Shown here piece by piece: positions 44,901 to 54,895 of a stretch of 64,000 nucleotides of DNA. The position numbers and the translations under genes were made by a program. The DNA lies in contig NC_089175.1 of the NCBI RefSeq assembly GCF_947507565.1, positions 6,747,733-6,811,732 on the forward strand, written 5' to 3'. The notes under the pieces were generated by a model, which worked only from the letters and a program-made list of their open reading frames with translations, did not search any database and was not told the DNA's origin. The stretch is from Oscarella lobularis. Taxonomy: Eukaryota > Porifera > Homoscleromorpha > Homosclerophorida > Oscarellidae. Positions within the stretch are counted from its first letter, which is position 1. Every line of letters begins with the position of its first letter.

Positions 44901-45197
44901 ATATTATTTATGCAATTATTTATTCGAATTACCTTCTCTTGCGACGCGTAGTGTCGATCTCTCTTTTCGAACGACCAATACTGAATTCGAACGTTAGAAT
45001 GACGATAATGTGATTCGTTTTGGGAGAACCGAATAGTCGAATGTGAATTTCTTCGTCGATTCCGCTTCGTTTGGCTTCAATAATTCCGTCTGACGGCCTT
45101 TCATTCGAATGACGCACTTTGATTGACGATGGACTTCTCGTTCGTTGAACGGACGCACTCGCACCGCCACTCGAACGGCAGCAGAAGACGAAGACAT
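41930..45197 (-). CDS. kinesin-3 motor with FHA, coiled coil and LL5/PHLDB-like PH domain
   Basis: About twelve exons encode some 920 residues. The motor is complete: [21 protein letters not shown]-loop [13 protein letters not shown], switch [14 protein letters not shown], switch [12 protein letters not shown], and [20 protein letters not shown] then ANRAKNI. After the neck ([20 protein letters not shown]) comes an FHA domain as in kinesin-3 ([40 protein letters not shown]). A Glu/Arg-rich coiled coil follows, then a PH domain: [50 protein letters not shown]. These PH features ([12 protein letters not shown]-x-I-Y-F, A-x-R-I-W-M-D) match PHLDB1/LL5 more than KIF1-type PH domains. It should carry membrane cargo to microtubule plus ends. 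The start ATG is at 45195-45197. No lesion was found. Confidence 0.85.
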
Positions 45198-45299
45198 CGT
45201 GTAGTACACAGACACACCCCTCTCTGCGAAGCTCTAGCGCGCGCGATGCAATGTTTGTCATGGCTGGAAGACAGGAACTCTCATCGTTATCATTTTCCA

Positions 45300-45896
45300 T
45301 TAATCTTTGCGCGACGCGTTCTTGACCTACTCAAAACGCGCAAAAAAAATCGATGAGAGTGAGCCCTTGGAACAGAAAAACGTCCTCCCCCCCCCCCCCC
45401 CCGATTTTCGCGGTTCGTCCGCGAAGCCTCCGTACTTCGCCCGGTTTGGCATTCGGTCGGTTCGCTCGTATCGTTGTTGGGTCACTCGAAGTCCCGCAAG
45501 CACGTCGCTGACGCTGGAAAGGTCCGAAAACTCGCGATAGAGTTGTAGGCCGTTTCTGATCACGTGACTCGAAGTCGCGCGCTAGGAAGCCCAAAATGCT
45601 ACAGAAAGACTTCTGTTTTCGCCGTCCTTCACGCTCAGTGCTGCACTGGCTTGCTCAGGAAAGGTGTTATTAGTGTAGAACGGCTTAGATTCGTCCCGTT
45701 TTCGTCCTTACGAAGGGCTTTTGGACGACGTAAGTTTTCGTAGTAGTTTTGCGATTTAGGACGCTTTCTTGTCGAGGCGGGCAAGACGAGGGTGTGATAG
45801 TGGGGTCTAGAGATTGAATAAAGTTTTGTTCAGGCAGAAAAACGATCAAGTTTACGAGATGGAGAAGGGTTTTCAAAGTTCGCGCGCTTCGGGTTT
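45300..45896. repeat. upstream region of the kinesin gene, duplicated at 48300-48800
   Basis: Matches 48300-48800 at many points: GGCATTCGGTCGGTTCGC, CCGCAAGCACGTCGC, GCTACAGAAAGACTTCTGTTTTCG, TTAGATTCGTCCCGTTTTCGTC, and GTTTTCGTAGTAGTTTTGCGATTTAGG. It includes a run of about 14-15 C at about 45388. Frames on either strand are not conserved between the copies. It separates the kinesin start from the sialyltransferase stop by 700 bases. Confidence 0.65.
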
Positions 45897-47263
45897 TTAT
45901 CGAATAACGCCCGGATAAAGAGTAATTATACCCTCGTCCGCCATTTTCTGGCGTGTATCTGCCTCCGATTTCATATTATGAGCTGCCCCTGGCTTCTCCT
46001 TGGGTTTCCAAAATTTTGGAGTGTCCTCATTAGAGTAATAGTGTTCGTATTCGCCCGCCTTATTCAGACCAAACCCAAACAGGTCCACCTATAAATTCGA
46101 AAATAATACCACATAGCTTTTATGCGACGTGTATTACCTTATTGCAAACGTGAACGGCAAATATTAGAATCGTTATTCCGCTTGTTAACCGAGTCGGATT
46201 TTCGTCCGACCACTGCATCCACTTCTCCTTCGTCTGTCGATACAAGTCCGGATGAATGAGATAGACCTACGTGTAGGAATAGAATAGCAGCGTTTGAGAT
46301 AAATAAATAATATAAATATATATAGTGTTAGTGCCGCACTTCCGATTGGTGTAGGAAAAGACGCGAAGGCGCAGTTCGAGCGTAATTTATTTCTTTCAGC
46401 GACGTGGGAATGATGAGAACTTTGTTCGGTCGAATGTAGGCTTTTTCGATTCTAGCGTACAGCGACTGAAACGTCGTCTTTGTGCCAACGTCCTTTTCGT
46501 ATCCCTTCGTCGGAGCGACGTTCATTCTATACATAATGCTTGTTTGTTTGTTTGTTTTTTTGGGAAGGGGGGGGGGGGGGGGAGAGAGATACTGAAAAAT
46601 ACTAGTAGATTATCACTTGCCTGATAATGACGTCATGGCTATCGATTAAAGAACCGTAATTGGATCCAATCAAGTTATCCGAGCCGCCGACGACGGCGCA
46701 AGAAATCTTTCCCTTCTCCTTTCGCCATCGACCGAAAATGTCCTCGCTCGAAATCACTTTGAACATATTCTGAGCCGTCTTATAAAATGTCGCGTCAGAG
46801 AACTCGCCCTCAATATGATTAGCCTAACACTTTATGTATAGTCTCCCGGATAAAGCCTGTATAGGAACTAGAATATATATTTACCCGTAGGACGGCAATA
46901 GTTTCTTTTGATACGAGCGGATCGCCGCGCGACCAAATCGCCTTTAAGGATGCGTCGAATTGATCGCAGAACCATTTGGAACGAGTCGCTATTACGCCTA
47001 CACAATGTCTCATTTAGAGGCCCGTTTATGCCACGTGGACGCAAATCGCAGTTATTAATTAATCAATGCTCACCGCAGTAAGGCGGCGGCGGTTCGCTTG
47101 TCAACGACTGCGTTGTCGGCTGTGACGGCGGCGGCGACAACGGCCTTTTATCTTTGGGAAAGCTAAACGTTGGTGTATATCGTCGTCGTGAGCCGAAGTG
47201 ATAAAGGAAGACTACAGTGAGACTAAATGAAACGAGCAGCAGTAAAAAAAGAAAGATTCTCAT
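45897..47263 (-). CDS. GT29 sialyltransferase (ST3Gal-like)
   Basis: Six exons (47263-47074, 46997-46885, 46823-46621, 46526-46340, 46266-46138, 46088-45897) give 337 residues. The N-terminus is a type II Golgi anchor (MRIFLFLLLLVSFSLTVVFL), followed by a Pro-rich stem. Sialylmotif L reads CAVVGGSDNLIGSNYGSLID then SHDVIIRMNVAPTKGYEKDV. Motif S reads TSGITILIFAVHVCNKVDLF with GFG. Motif III is HYYS, and motif VS is the H-x4-E of HNMKSE. All are canonical, so the enzyme should transfer sialic acid from CMP-sialic acid to glycans in the Golgi. The APT-GxExDVG-x-x-T stretch is most like ST3Gal types. The intron after exon 3 has a GC donor (CAG|GCAAGT). All phases fit, and no lesion was seen. Confidence 0.9.
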
Positions 47264-47394
47264 GGCGCAGGACGTAAGCGGACGTGTACAGTCAGTCGCT
47301 CTGTATAATTATGCACGTGCGCACAGCCCGGAGAGAGTTTTAGCGCGCGTCTGCGAAGACCTGTCTACTCTATCCCCCTGCTAATGCACATTCA

Positions 47395-47890
47395 AAAAAT
47401 ATTCGCTAAAGCGTTTATCGAATAACGCCCGGATAAACTGTAATTATAATTTCTGGCGTAAATCTGCCTCCGTCGGAGCGACATTCATTCCATAGATGAT
47501 GTCTTACTTTTTTGGGGAGGGGGAGGGGAGACTATCCCTTACCTAATTACGACGTTGTGACTATCGATGATGGAACCGTAATTGGATCCAATAAGGTTAT
47601 CCGAAGCGCCGGACGACGGCGCAGGAAATCATTCCCTTCTCTTTTCTCCGTTGATCGAAAATGTCGTCGCTCGAAATCGCTTTGAACGTGTCTTGGCACG
47701 TCCGATGAAATTTGCGCACTTGGGGTCAATAGGATTAGCCTTATACTTATTGACTTAATTAATTAAGCCACGCCTTTCATAGTGTCACCCGTATGACTTC
47801 GATAGTTTCTCTTTCGATACGAAATCGCCTTCAACGATTCGTCGTATCAATCGCAGAACAATTTGGAACGAGTTCAAAATTCAAAATTAA
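47395..47890 (-). pseudogene. sialyltransferase fragment
   Basis: Pieces of the sialyltransferase recur in order but with gaps. They are the gene end (TTTATCGAATAACGCCCGGATAAA, about 47420), the start of exon 4 (TCGGAGCGACATTCATTC, 47472), exon 3 (ACCGTAATTGGATCCAATAAGGTTATCCGA, 47576, and CGAAAATGTCGTCGCTCGAAATC, 47655) and exon 2 (GATAGTTTCTCTTTCGATACGAAATCGCC, 47800). Large internal deletions make it non-functional. Confidence 0.85.
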
Positions 47891-48059
47891 GAAGCTAGAG
47901 AATTCGAGTTCACGCAAGAAACTCGAAATAAATATGAAAATATGGCAAGTGCAAATATCAATACATTATATTCCGTCTCCTGTTTATAACGTCACAATTT
48001 CGCGTCTATTCATCCATGTACCTGAGCCCTATGTTTATTTCTAGATAAAGTAAACAATC

Positions 48060-48185
48060 CTCTCAAGAACGCAAGAGGGAAGACTTAGTTGTGTCAAAGC
48101 AGAAATTACGAGACCGAACGTCGTCAAAGATATATTGATATCGAAGCTTTCTCCTAATTAATCTATTTCACGTCGTCTAAAGTAA
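48060..48185 (-). pseudogene. kinesin motor exon fragment
   Basis: Matches 44075-44190, the exon with [57 protein letters not shown] lines up with GTTGAGCCAAAGCGGATATGACGAGACC and on, and the acceptor side ACGTCGTCTAAAGTAAATAAA follows. The frame is lost. Together with the sialyltransferase fragment and the duplicated upstream region it marks a partial duplication of the kinesin-sialyltransferase block. Confidence 0.8.
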
Positions 48186-48299
48186 ATAAAATAAATACAA
48201 GTAAATACGTTATTATTATTATTTCATCTGCACAGCCCAGATACGTAAGAAATGGCAATTTCGTCGGAAGGATCCATTCTATCTTGATCTCACGATGCC

Positions 48300-48800
48300 A
48301 GATTGCCTTCGGAGCAGGAAACAATCCTCTCGTCGTTTTCTTCGCTTCGACGTGATCGCGGTTCGTCCACGAAGCTTTCGTATTGCGCCTGTGAAGTCTG
48401 TCGGTTCGCCCGTACCGTTGTTAGGTCGCTCGGAGACCCGCAAGCACGTCGCAGATGCTGGAAAGGTCTCGATGGAGCTGAAATGTTTCGTCTGATCACG
48501 TGACTATAGTCGCGCGCTAGGCTGCCAAAATGCTACAGAAAGACTTCTGTTTTCGACGTTGTTCACGCTTAGTGTTGCACTGGCTTGCTCAGTGAAGGTG
48601 TTATTAAAGTAAAATAGCTTAGATTCGTCCCGTTTTCGTCATAGCGAAGTGCTTTTGGACGATGTGAGTTTTCGTAGTAGTTTTGCGATTTAGGCCGCTT
48701 TCTTGTCAAGGCGGGCAAGACTATAGTGTTATAGTGGTGTCTAGAGATCGAATGAAGTTTTGTTCAGGTAGGAAAACGAGCAGTTTACGTTTCAAAGTTC
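48300..48800. repeat. second copy of the kinesin upstream region
   Basis: Counterpart of 45300-45896, from CGGTTCGTCCACGAAGCTTTCG to GAATGAAGTTTTGTTCAGG, in the same orientation. Confidence 0.7.
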
Positions 48801-48809
48801 GCGCGCTTC

Positions 48810-49700
48810 GACTAATCCGGGTTGCATACGGGTCCCGTCAAACTAACTACTGTTCTGAAAAACATGGCGAAACGAAGGCATCGACGGCTCAGATCAGTTC
48901 GAATGAAGGTAAGAGACGTGTTCGGGTGCTGTATCAATTGCGCAATGGTGTTTTCGGGGGCCCCGATGTCAGCGAGTGAAGATCCTCTTTGCGATCGTCG
49001 TGTTTTCGAAGACCGTACGACATCGAAAAGAGTTTTTTCGGTGAGCTATACATGTTTTGTAGGGTTTAGGGGGTAGCAAGCTCATTTTGGGTTCCTGTGC
49101 AGTCGTAAGCACGGTGTTTCATCCATGGATCTCTTTTTAGGTTATTATACGTTAGAAGAGCGTCAGTGGAAATGAAACGGTGAGAACGAGTGAACTCAAG
49201 TGACTTACCAATGGTGAGTTTACGTTTTATGAATAAAATGAAGATTTGGAGATTTATTCATTTATTTTTTGCTTTTAGGTTTGATATGTTTTCGTCGCCT
49301 AGGAGGGAATCTTTAGAGGTGCAAAAGGTGGGTTGAGAATATGTAAGGTCAATCCATGATTATCTCGAGGCCTATAGAGGAAGTGAAGGTAATTTCTGAA
49401 GAGATAGACATTGTTCTCAGTTTAAATATCGGTTTTGTTTTATAGGAATATGTTGGTCTTTCTAGAAGGAGCTCAGACGCAGTGGTGGACATTGGAGTAG
49501 GGATACGTTGCGTTTAGAAGATCAGTTAAGTGCTCTTTGCATGATATCATTGTCAGAGGCTTTGGTTTCTTTCTTATTGCAGGGAAAAAGCCCCGTGGGA
49601 CATAGGGGAGGTATGTTCAGGAAATTGCAGTGTGACGATTTCTCACTTGCTCCTTATAGGCTTTGGAGGAAAAGCTGTCAATGGTAATTGCGCTCTTGTG
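48810..49700 (+). other. unassigned region with possible short exons
   Basis: A plus-strand candidate exon (ATG at about 48863, MAKRRHRRLRSVRMK) ends at GAAG|GTAAGAG near 48909. Several later segments are also bounded by AG and GTAA. None is long enough to identify, and no family is recognised. It may be a short basic protein or chance. Confidence 0.2.
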
Positions 49701-49890
49701 AGCCTTGTTTCTTCTTTATAAGGGTTTTTGACGCTTCTGCTGGTATCTTTGCGGGAGACTTTCTCAATTCTTTCTCCAGATGATCGCTCAAAGCGTCGTT
49801 CGAATATTTGACTGATTTTTGTCGTCGTGGAGAATTGAAAGGTGACCAATCAACACAAGAACACATAAAATTTAATTGGGCCCTAAGAAC
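49700..49890. repeat. array 2 spacer, copy 1 (partial)
   Basis: A diverged form of the spacer found at 52560-52960, 56560-56960 and 62690-63060: GACGCTTCTGCTGGTATCTT, CAAAGCGTCGTTCGAATATTTGACTGATTTTTG and GGTGACCAATC. It abuts the 3' end of the first Kelch gene. Confidence 0.6.
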
Positions 49891-49894
49891 ACGT

Positions 49895-51178
49895 TTACAT
49901 TTTCAATTTCAAACATTCAACTGAGTGTCCAGTTTTCCATCCCTCCACTACAATCAATTGATTGTCTTTTGTTGAACATGTACCATGCCATACTCGTCCC
50001 GTATTCATTGATGGCAATGGAAGCCAATCCCCAGACAATTCGTCATACATTTCAACACAATTGCTCTTTCCATTTCCTCCTGTTGCGACGAGTTTTCCAT
50101 TCCACGATGAAATTTGACACGATACCTCTGTAGTAGGATTCATATCAATCCACTCTTGTTTTGCCATCGAAAAACATTCAACTGAATTCCCCGCCCCTTT
50201 CCCTCCTCCAACAAACAGTTTATCATCAATTACAGCCAATGAGCAGAAATCTCGTTTACGTTTCATTTTCTTTATTGTTCCCCATTCTCCCTTATTAATA
50301 TCGAAACAATCAACTCTATCACTTCCTGTTCCTCCCGCAAGATAAATTTTCTCGTTGTGTCCAATAGCACCTCTGTAGTCGAGCTGATATTGAACTGGTA
50401 TTTCATTTATTGGTTTCACATCTCTCATGTCGCTTTTCCATTCGTAAATACTCGCGCATTTATGCCCTCTACAGCTCATGACATATTCTTTCTCTTCACA
50501 TTCAAAGACACTCCATGCGCGCTGAATACCCGGCAGGAGATCATTCGTATTTTTCCACTCCCCCTTCTCCAACCAAAACATTTTATTACTCCAAACAACA
50601 TGTAGAATGCCATTGATTTCAGCCACACGTCCATATGGCAAACAATCAATGAGTGGCATGTTTGGTATGTCTGTCTTCCATTTGAGACCAGGACTTCCCA
50701 TCGAAGGTCCAATCTAAATGTATCTAATTACAAACCAAAAATTAGATTGCTCTTTTTGACACGCCCCCACCTTAGTTCTCAGACCAATGTTCGTCATTTT
50801 TTCCTTGTTCTTTTCTTCTCTCTCTTTTTTCAATTTTCTTTCTAAATCCTTGACTTTTTTTTCTCATTCCACAAGGTGCTCTGAACTTTTATTGCGTTTA
50901 TTTTCCATTATTGTTTGTGCAACGTGTTCCTGTCCTTCGGTTTCCTTCAAAACGTTCAAAAATCGGTCAAATGAATCGAGTCCTTTTTTCGGTAAAATTG
51001 AAACAAGAAGCAGTCGTGATCGCTCGACGTCATCGCAAATTTGACGAGAGAGCTTCTCAAACTCTTGAACAGTGATAAGAGCGACGGCGAGAAGACCATC
51101 GATAAGAGAGAGAGGAAGCAGAATCTCGAGCAGAGCGGGAAGAATGGGAAACACGCGTTTCTTCCATCTTTCATCCAT
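49895..51178 (-). CDS. CARD-coiled-coil-Kelch protein, copy A, with an in-frame stop
   Basis: The N-terminal exon (ATG at 51176-51178) encodes a six-helix CARD: WKKRVFPILPALLEILLPLS, LIDGLLAVALITVQEFEKLS, SRLLLVSILPKKGLDSFDRF. CARDs link sensors to caspases or kinases through like-like contacts. A short coiled coil follows, then a Kelch exon (50713 region to 49895) with repeats such as IGHNEKIYLAGG, SLAVIDDKLFVGGG, SSWNGKLVATGG and STKDNQLIVVEG. At 50864-50866 the reading is GAA-TGA-GAA where copy B has GAA-TGG-GAA. A stop therefore separates CARD from Kelch. Either the gene is dead, or it makes a free CARD and, from a separate start, a Kelch protein. The last Kelch repeat also has EGWK in place of GGRG. 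Confidence 0.75.
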
Positions 51179-51442
51179 TCTCAACGAGGCAGACAGCGAA
51201 AAAAAGAAGGCAAGCGAGTTTGGGGACTCTGTGGGGACTCTTGGTGCACGTGACCCTAACAGTAGCAAATGACGTCATCTCAATCATGGATTACAGGTGG
51301 TCTATTTCTAATTAATAAAAAATCGCCGCTTCTGGGGACTCGATCACGTGCAGCTGTTAGCCAATGATGAACGAAGGTAATCATTGATTAATTAGAACAT
51401 GATGATCATCTCAAAGAAGCAAAAAATAATTGCAAGTGCAGA

Positions 51443-52560
51443 TCAATCTAATTTAGCATTGAGTCTTGCTCTAATTCGTTGTCTTCTTTTCTCAAGTGGA
51501 CTCAAAGGACCAGGATCCTTATTCTTCAGCAAACTTTTGCCTGGACTAAGCGTTGAAGCGACGAATTTCTTCTTTCCAATCGGCTCATAGGCTATGGGAA
51601 TAATTGAATAAATTATTTTAATTATCTAGATCAATTTACCTTTATAATGTTTTCCAGAAAATCGAATTATTCTCTTCTTTTTCAAAACGGGTATTTTTGA
51701 CGATTTCTTTTTTCGTCCATCAACACTTATAGAATCGAAATTGAGTTTCTTTTGTGGAGAAAGGGGAGGAGACGGAGATGAGGCTTGAAGTCGTTTTGAA
51801 CGACGAAAATTGACGGAAATGTCATCATCCACAGTAGCACTATCACCACTTCCGGGAACGTCACTATTATGACGACGTTTCTTAGCTGGACTCTCTATCA
51901 CTACTACGTCATCAGGAGCAATTTTCTCGAGAAACCTTCAAAGGAAAATTCACGTCACAATATATGTAATTAGGTATTTATTTATTTATTTATTTACATT
52001 TCTCTGAGAGCGTACAATGCTCTTCTGTTCTTGGCTCGTGTCAACGTATCAGCTGCTACAGTGAACAAATTCTCAGCTATGAGAATGAAATCAATCTACA
52101 CAGTCCATAAAAATAGTCAATTTATTTAATTAGTATTGAATTATTAACCTGTAGTGGAGCATCTTCGGACAATTCAAGCAATGGCTTGAAAATGCAATCA
52201 CATATATTGTCCAATAACGCAGCCCTAGTGAATCATTATTAATTAATCATTAATTAACTTCTGAACTCTTATGATTGGAAATTATCAGCTAACACATAAA
52301 TAGGATGAAGAAGAACATTAAATAAATCACAGGTCAACTAGAAATTGAAATCTTAAATTTTTAATATCAAAAGAAAAAGTTATGTTTTACTTTTGAATCT
52401 GCTACGCTTAGTAGTTTCCCTAGAAATTTATCAGCAACATGCAGAGAAATTCCCAATGAAACCTCCAGGAAAAAATCAAATAGTTATTTATTATTAATTT
52501 CTGTTTACAAATTGAGCTTTGACATTGAGTGGACCATCAGCAAGAAAAGTTTCAAAAGAA
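51443..52560 (-). pseudogene. RRP1: RRP1 (Nop52) partial copy a, 3' part
   Basis: Seven minus-strand exons encode the C-terminal two thirds of RRP1, a nucleolar factor needed for 28S rRNA maturation. They are FETFLADGPLNVKAQ (52540), VSLGISLHVADKFLGKLLSV (52460), LFNVLLHPIYVLAD (52325), AALLDNICDCIFKPLLELSE (52225), IDFILIAENLFTVAADTLTR then AKNRRALYALREM (52095-52000), a basic tail with RFLEKIAPDDVVVIESPAKK (51935) and KKFVASTLSPGKSLLKNKDP (51570) and the stop at 51443. This part is open. The N-terminal exons (EWTGIDRLR segment) seen in copies b and c are absent, replaced at 52560 by array spacer. Confidence 0.7.
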
Positions 52561-52965
52561 TCACAGTCTACTTCTGTCTTTCAGAACGGTTTTTAAAGCT
52601 TCTTCTGGTATCTTAGAGTTGAAATCATCTCAAATGGGCAACGAAATGCGCGAAACGGTCAAAAGCGGAAAAATCGAATTTTCTGAAAGACTTTGATACT
52701 CGAACAGTTGATCGGTAAGGTAAAATTTCTCATTTTTTTTGGGCAGGCGACGAGCATTGAGCTGAATGTTCAGAACTCCAATTTTCTATTATCCAACGAT
52801 TTTTCCTTTCTTCTTTTTTCAGGCGATTTCCGCAATCTTTTCTCTGAGCCGGAAAAACTGTTTATGATCAATCAAAGCGTCTTTCAAGAGACTGAATGAT
52901 TTTTGGTGCAAAGGAGATTTTATTGGTGAGAAATCGACATAAAGAGAATTTTTTATTAAGACCCA
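52560..52965 (+). repeat. array 2 spacer, copy 2, exon-like on the plus strand
   Basis: This segment recurs before each Kelch 3' end. On plus it holds two exon-like blocks bounded by TTTCAG and GTAAGG: one like SSGILEAKSAQM in copy C, one like KRLNDFWCKGELIG. The blocks drift more than the neighbouring genes and carry stops in this copy. Confidence 0.5.
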
Positions 52966-52973
52966 AAACACAT

Positions 52974-54296
52974 TTACATTTTTAAACATTCAACTGAGTT
53001 CAAAGCACCCCTTCCCCCCACTACAATCAATTGATTGTCTTTTGTTGTACATGCACCATGCAAGTGTCGTTCCTGATTCATTGATGGCAATGGAAGCCAA
53101 TCCCCAGACAATTCATCATACATTTCAACACAATTGCTCTCTCCCCTTCCTCCTGTTGCGACGAGTTTCCCATTCCATGATGACAATTGACACTCCTCCT
53201 TTGTAGTTGGTGTGATATCAATGAACTCTTGTTTCTCCATTGAGAAACATTCAACTGAATTCCCCGCCCCTTTCCCTCCTCCAACAAACATTTTATCATT
53301 GATTACAGCCAATGAACACGAATACCGTTTATTCTTCATTTTCTTTATTGGTTCCCATTCTCCCTTATTAATATCACAACAATCAACTCGATCACTCCAC
53401 CAATCCCCTCCCACAAGATAAATGTTCCCATTGTGTCCAATTGCTGATCTCCATTTGAGTTGACATTCATCTGGTATTTTAGTTAATAATTCCAAATTTC
53501 TCGTTTCACTTTTCCATTTATAAATACTCGAACATCGATTTATGTCATTGACATTCATGAAATATCCTTTCCCTTCACATTCAAAGACACTCCTTATGCG
53601 TTTAATCCCCGGAAGATGATCCTCCTCTCCCTCCCACGCTCCTTTCTTAAACTGAAACATTCTATCCCCCCAACCAACATGTAGCATTCCATTGATTTCA
53701 GCCACACGTCCAATTGGCAAACAACCAATGGGCATGTTTGGTATGTTTGTCTCCCATTTGAGACTAGGATTTCTCATCGAAGGTCCAAGCTAAATGTATC
53801 TAATTTCAAACCAAATATTCGATTTTTCTTTTTGACACTCCCCCACCTTAGTTCTCAGACCAATGTTTGTCACATATTCCTTGTTTTTCTCTTCTTTTTC
53901 TTTCTGTAATTGTCTCGTTTTTTCTTCTTTCTCTTCTCTCTCTTTTTTCAATTCTCTTTCTAATTCCTTGACTTTTTCTTCCCATTCCACAAGGCGCTCT
54001 GAACTCTTATCGCTTTCATTTTCCATTATTCTTTGTGCGACGTGTTCTTGTCCTTCGGTTGCTTTCAAAACGTTCATAAATCGATCAAAGGAGCCGGGTC
54101 CCTTTTTCGGTAAAATAGAGAGAAGGAGCATTCGCGATCGCTTGACGTCATTGTAGATTGGAAGAGAGAGCTCTTCATATTCTTCAAGAGCGATAAGAGA
54201 GACGGCGAGTAGACCATCGATAAGAGAGAGAGGCATGAGAATCTCGAGCAGAGCGGGAAGAATGGGAAACACGCGTTTCTTCCATCTTTCATCCAT
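52974..54296 (-). CDS. CARD-coiled-coil-Kelch protein, copy B, looks intact
   Basis: Exon 1 (ATG at 54294-54296, MDERWKKRVF) encodes a CARD of about 90 residues (ALLEILMPLSLIDGLLAVSL, SILPKKGPGSFDRFMNVLKA, TEGQEHVAQRI). A long charged coiled coil follows (WEEKVKELERELKKEREEKE). It ends RTK|GTGGGG, and after a 60-nt intron the Kelch exon begins LGPSMRNPSLKWETN and runs to a stop at 52974. Kelch units include AIGHNGNIYLVGGD, SLAVINDKMFVGGG, SSWNGKLVATGG and KDNQLIVVGG, with ECLKM at the end. The frame is open from end to end. Fusing a CARD to a Kelch propeller suggests an intracellular sensor or adaptor: the propeller would bind a target and the CARD recruit an effector. This is inference. Confidence 0.85.
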
Positions 54297-54299
54297 TCT

Positions 54300-54890
54300 A
54301 GCTCAACGAAGCAGACAGCGAAAAAAACGAAGGCAAGCGAGTTTGGGGACTCTGTGGGGAGATGAGACGACAGTGAGCGCGAAGACGGCGGAGAGAACAA
54401 TGAGGAGAAGTCGGGAAAACAATGAGTCATAAAGGCGGGTGAGAAGAGTTCGGGTTAGGGGAAAATCCCCACAAGAGTAGTCCCCCAACGAAAACGTGGA
54501 TAATCTGCTACGATTTCTAATCTGTTATGGGGTTTGGACAGATTATCGACTTGAGGATGTGACGTCAGAGTGAAATGCGCCAATTTTGGACGTCAAATCA
54601 TCGTTTCAGGTAAATTCCTTAGACTCCCTCCCACATCCCAATTACGTGAGAAGTCCACATGTATTCATCCACACCGTATGACTTAGTGGCGCCTTTCATT
54701 ATAAAGCTTAGGGGAAAAGAGGGAAACGCACGCTTGCCCCCTTCCCTCAACGTATCAGAGAACAATCTAAACAAGAGATGTACGCCTCTAGGGACTCGAT
54801 CACGTGCAGCTGTTAGCCAATGATGAACGAAGGTAATCATTGATTGATTAGAACATGATCATCTCAAAGAAGCAAAAAATAATTGCAAGT
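54300..54890. other. intergenic region with duplicated flank
   Basis: The upstream part (GGGGACTCTGTGGGGA) is shared with copy A upstream at 51220. The part from about 54785 (GGGACTCGATCACGTGCAGCTGTTAGCCAATGATGAACG) matches 51335-51400 and marks the downstream flank of each RRP1 copy. Between lies about 400 bases unique to this unit, with no recognised feature. Confidence 0.5.
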
Positions 54891-54895
54891 GTAGA

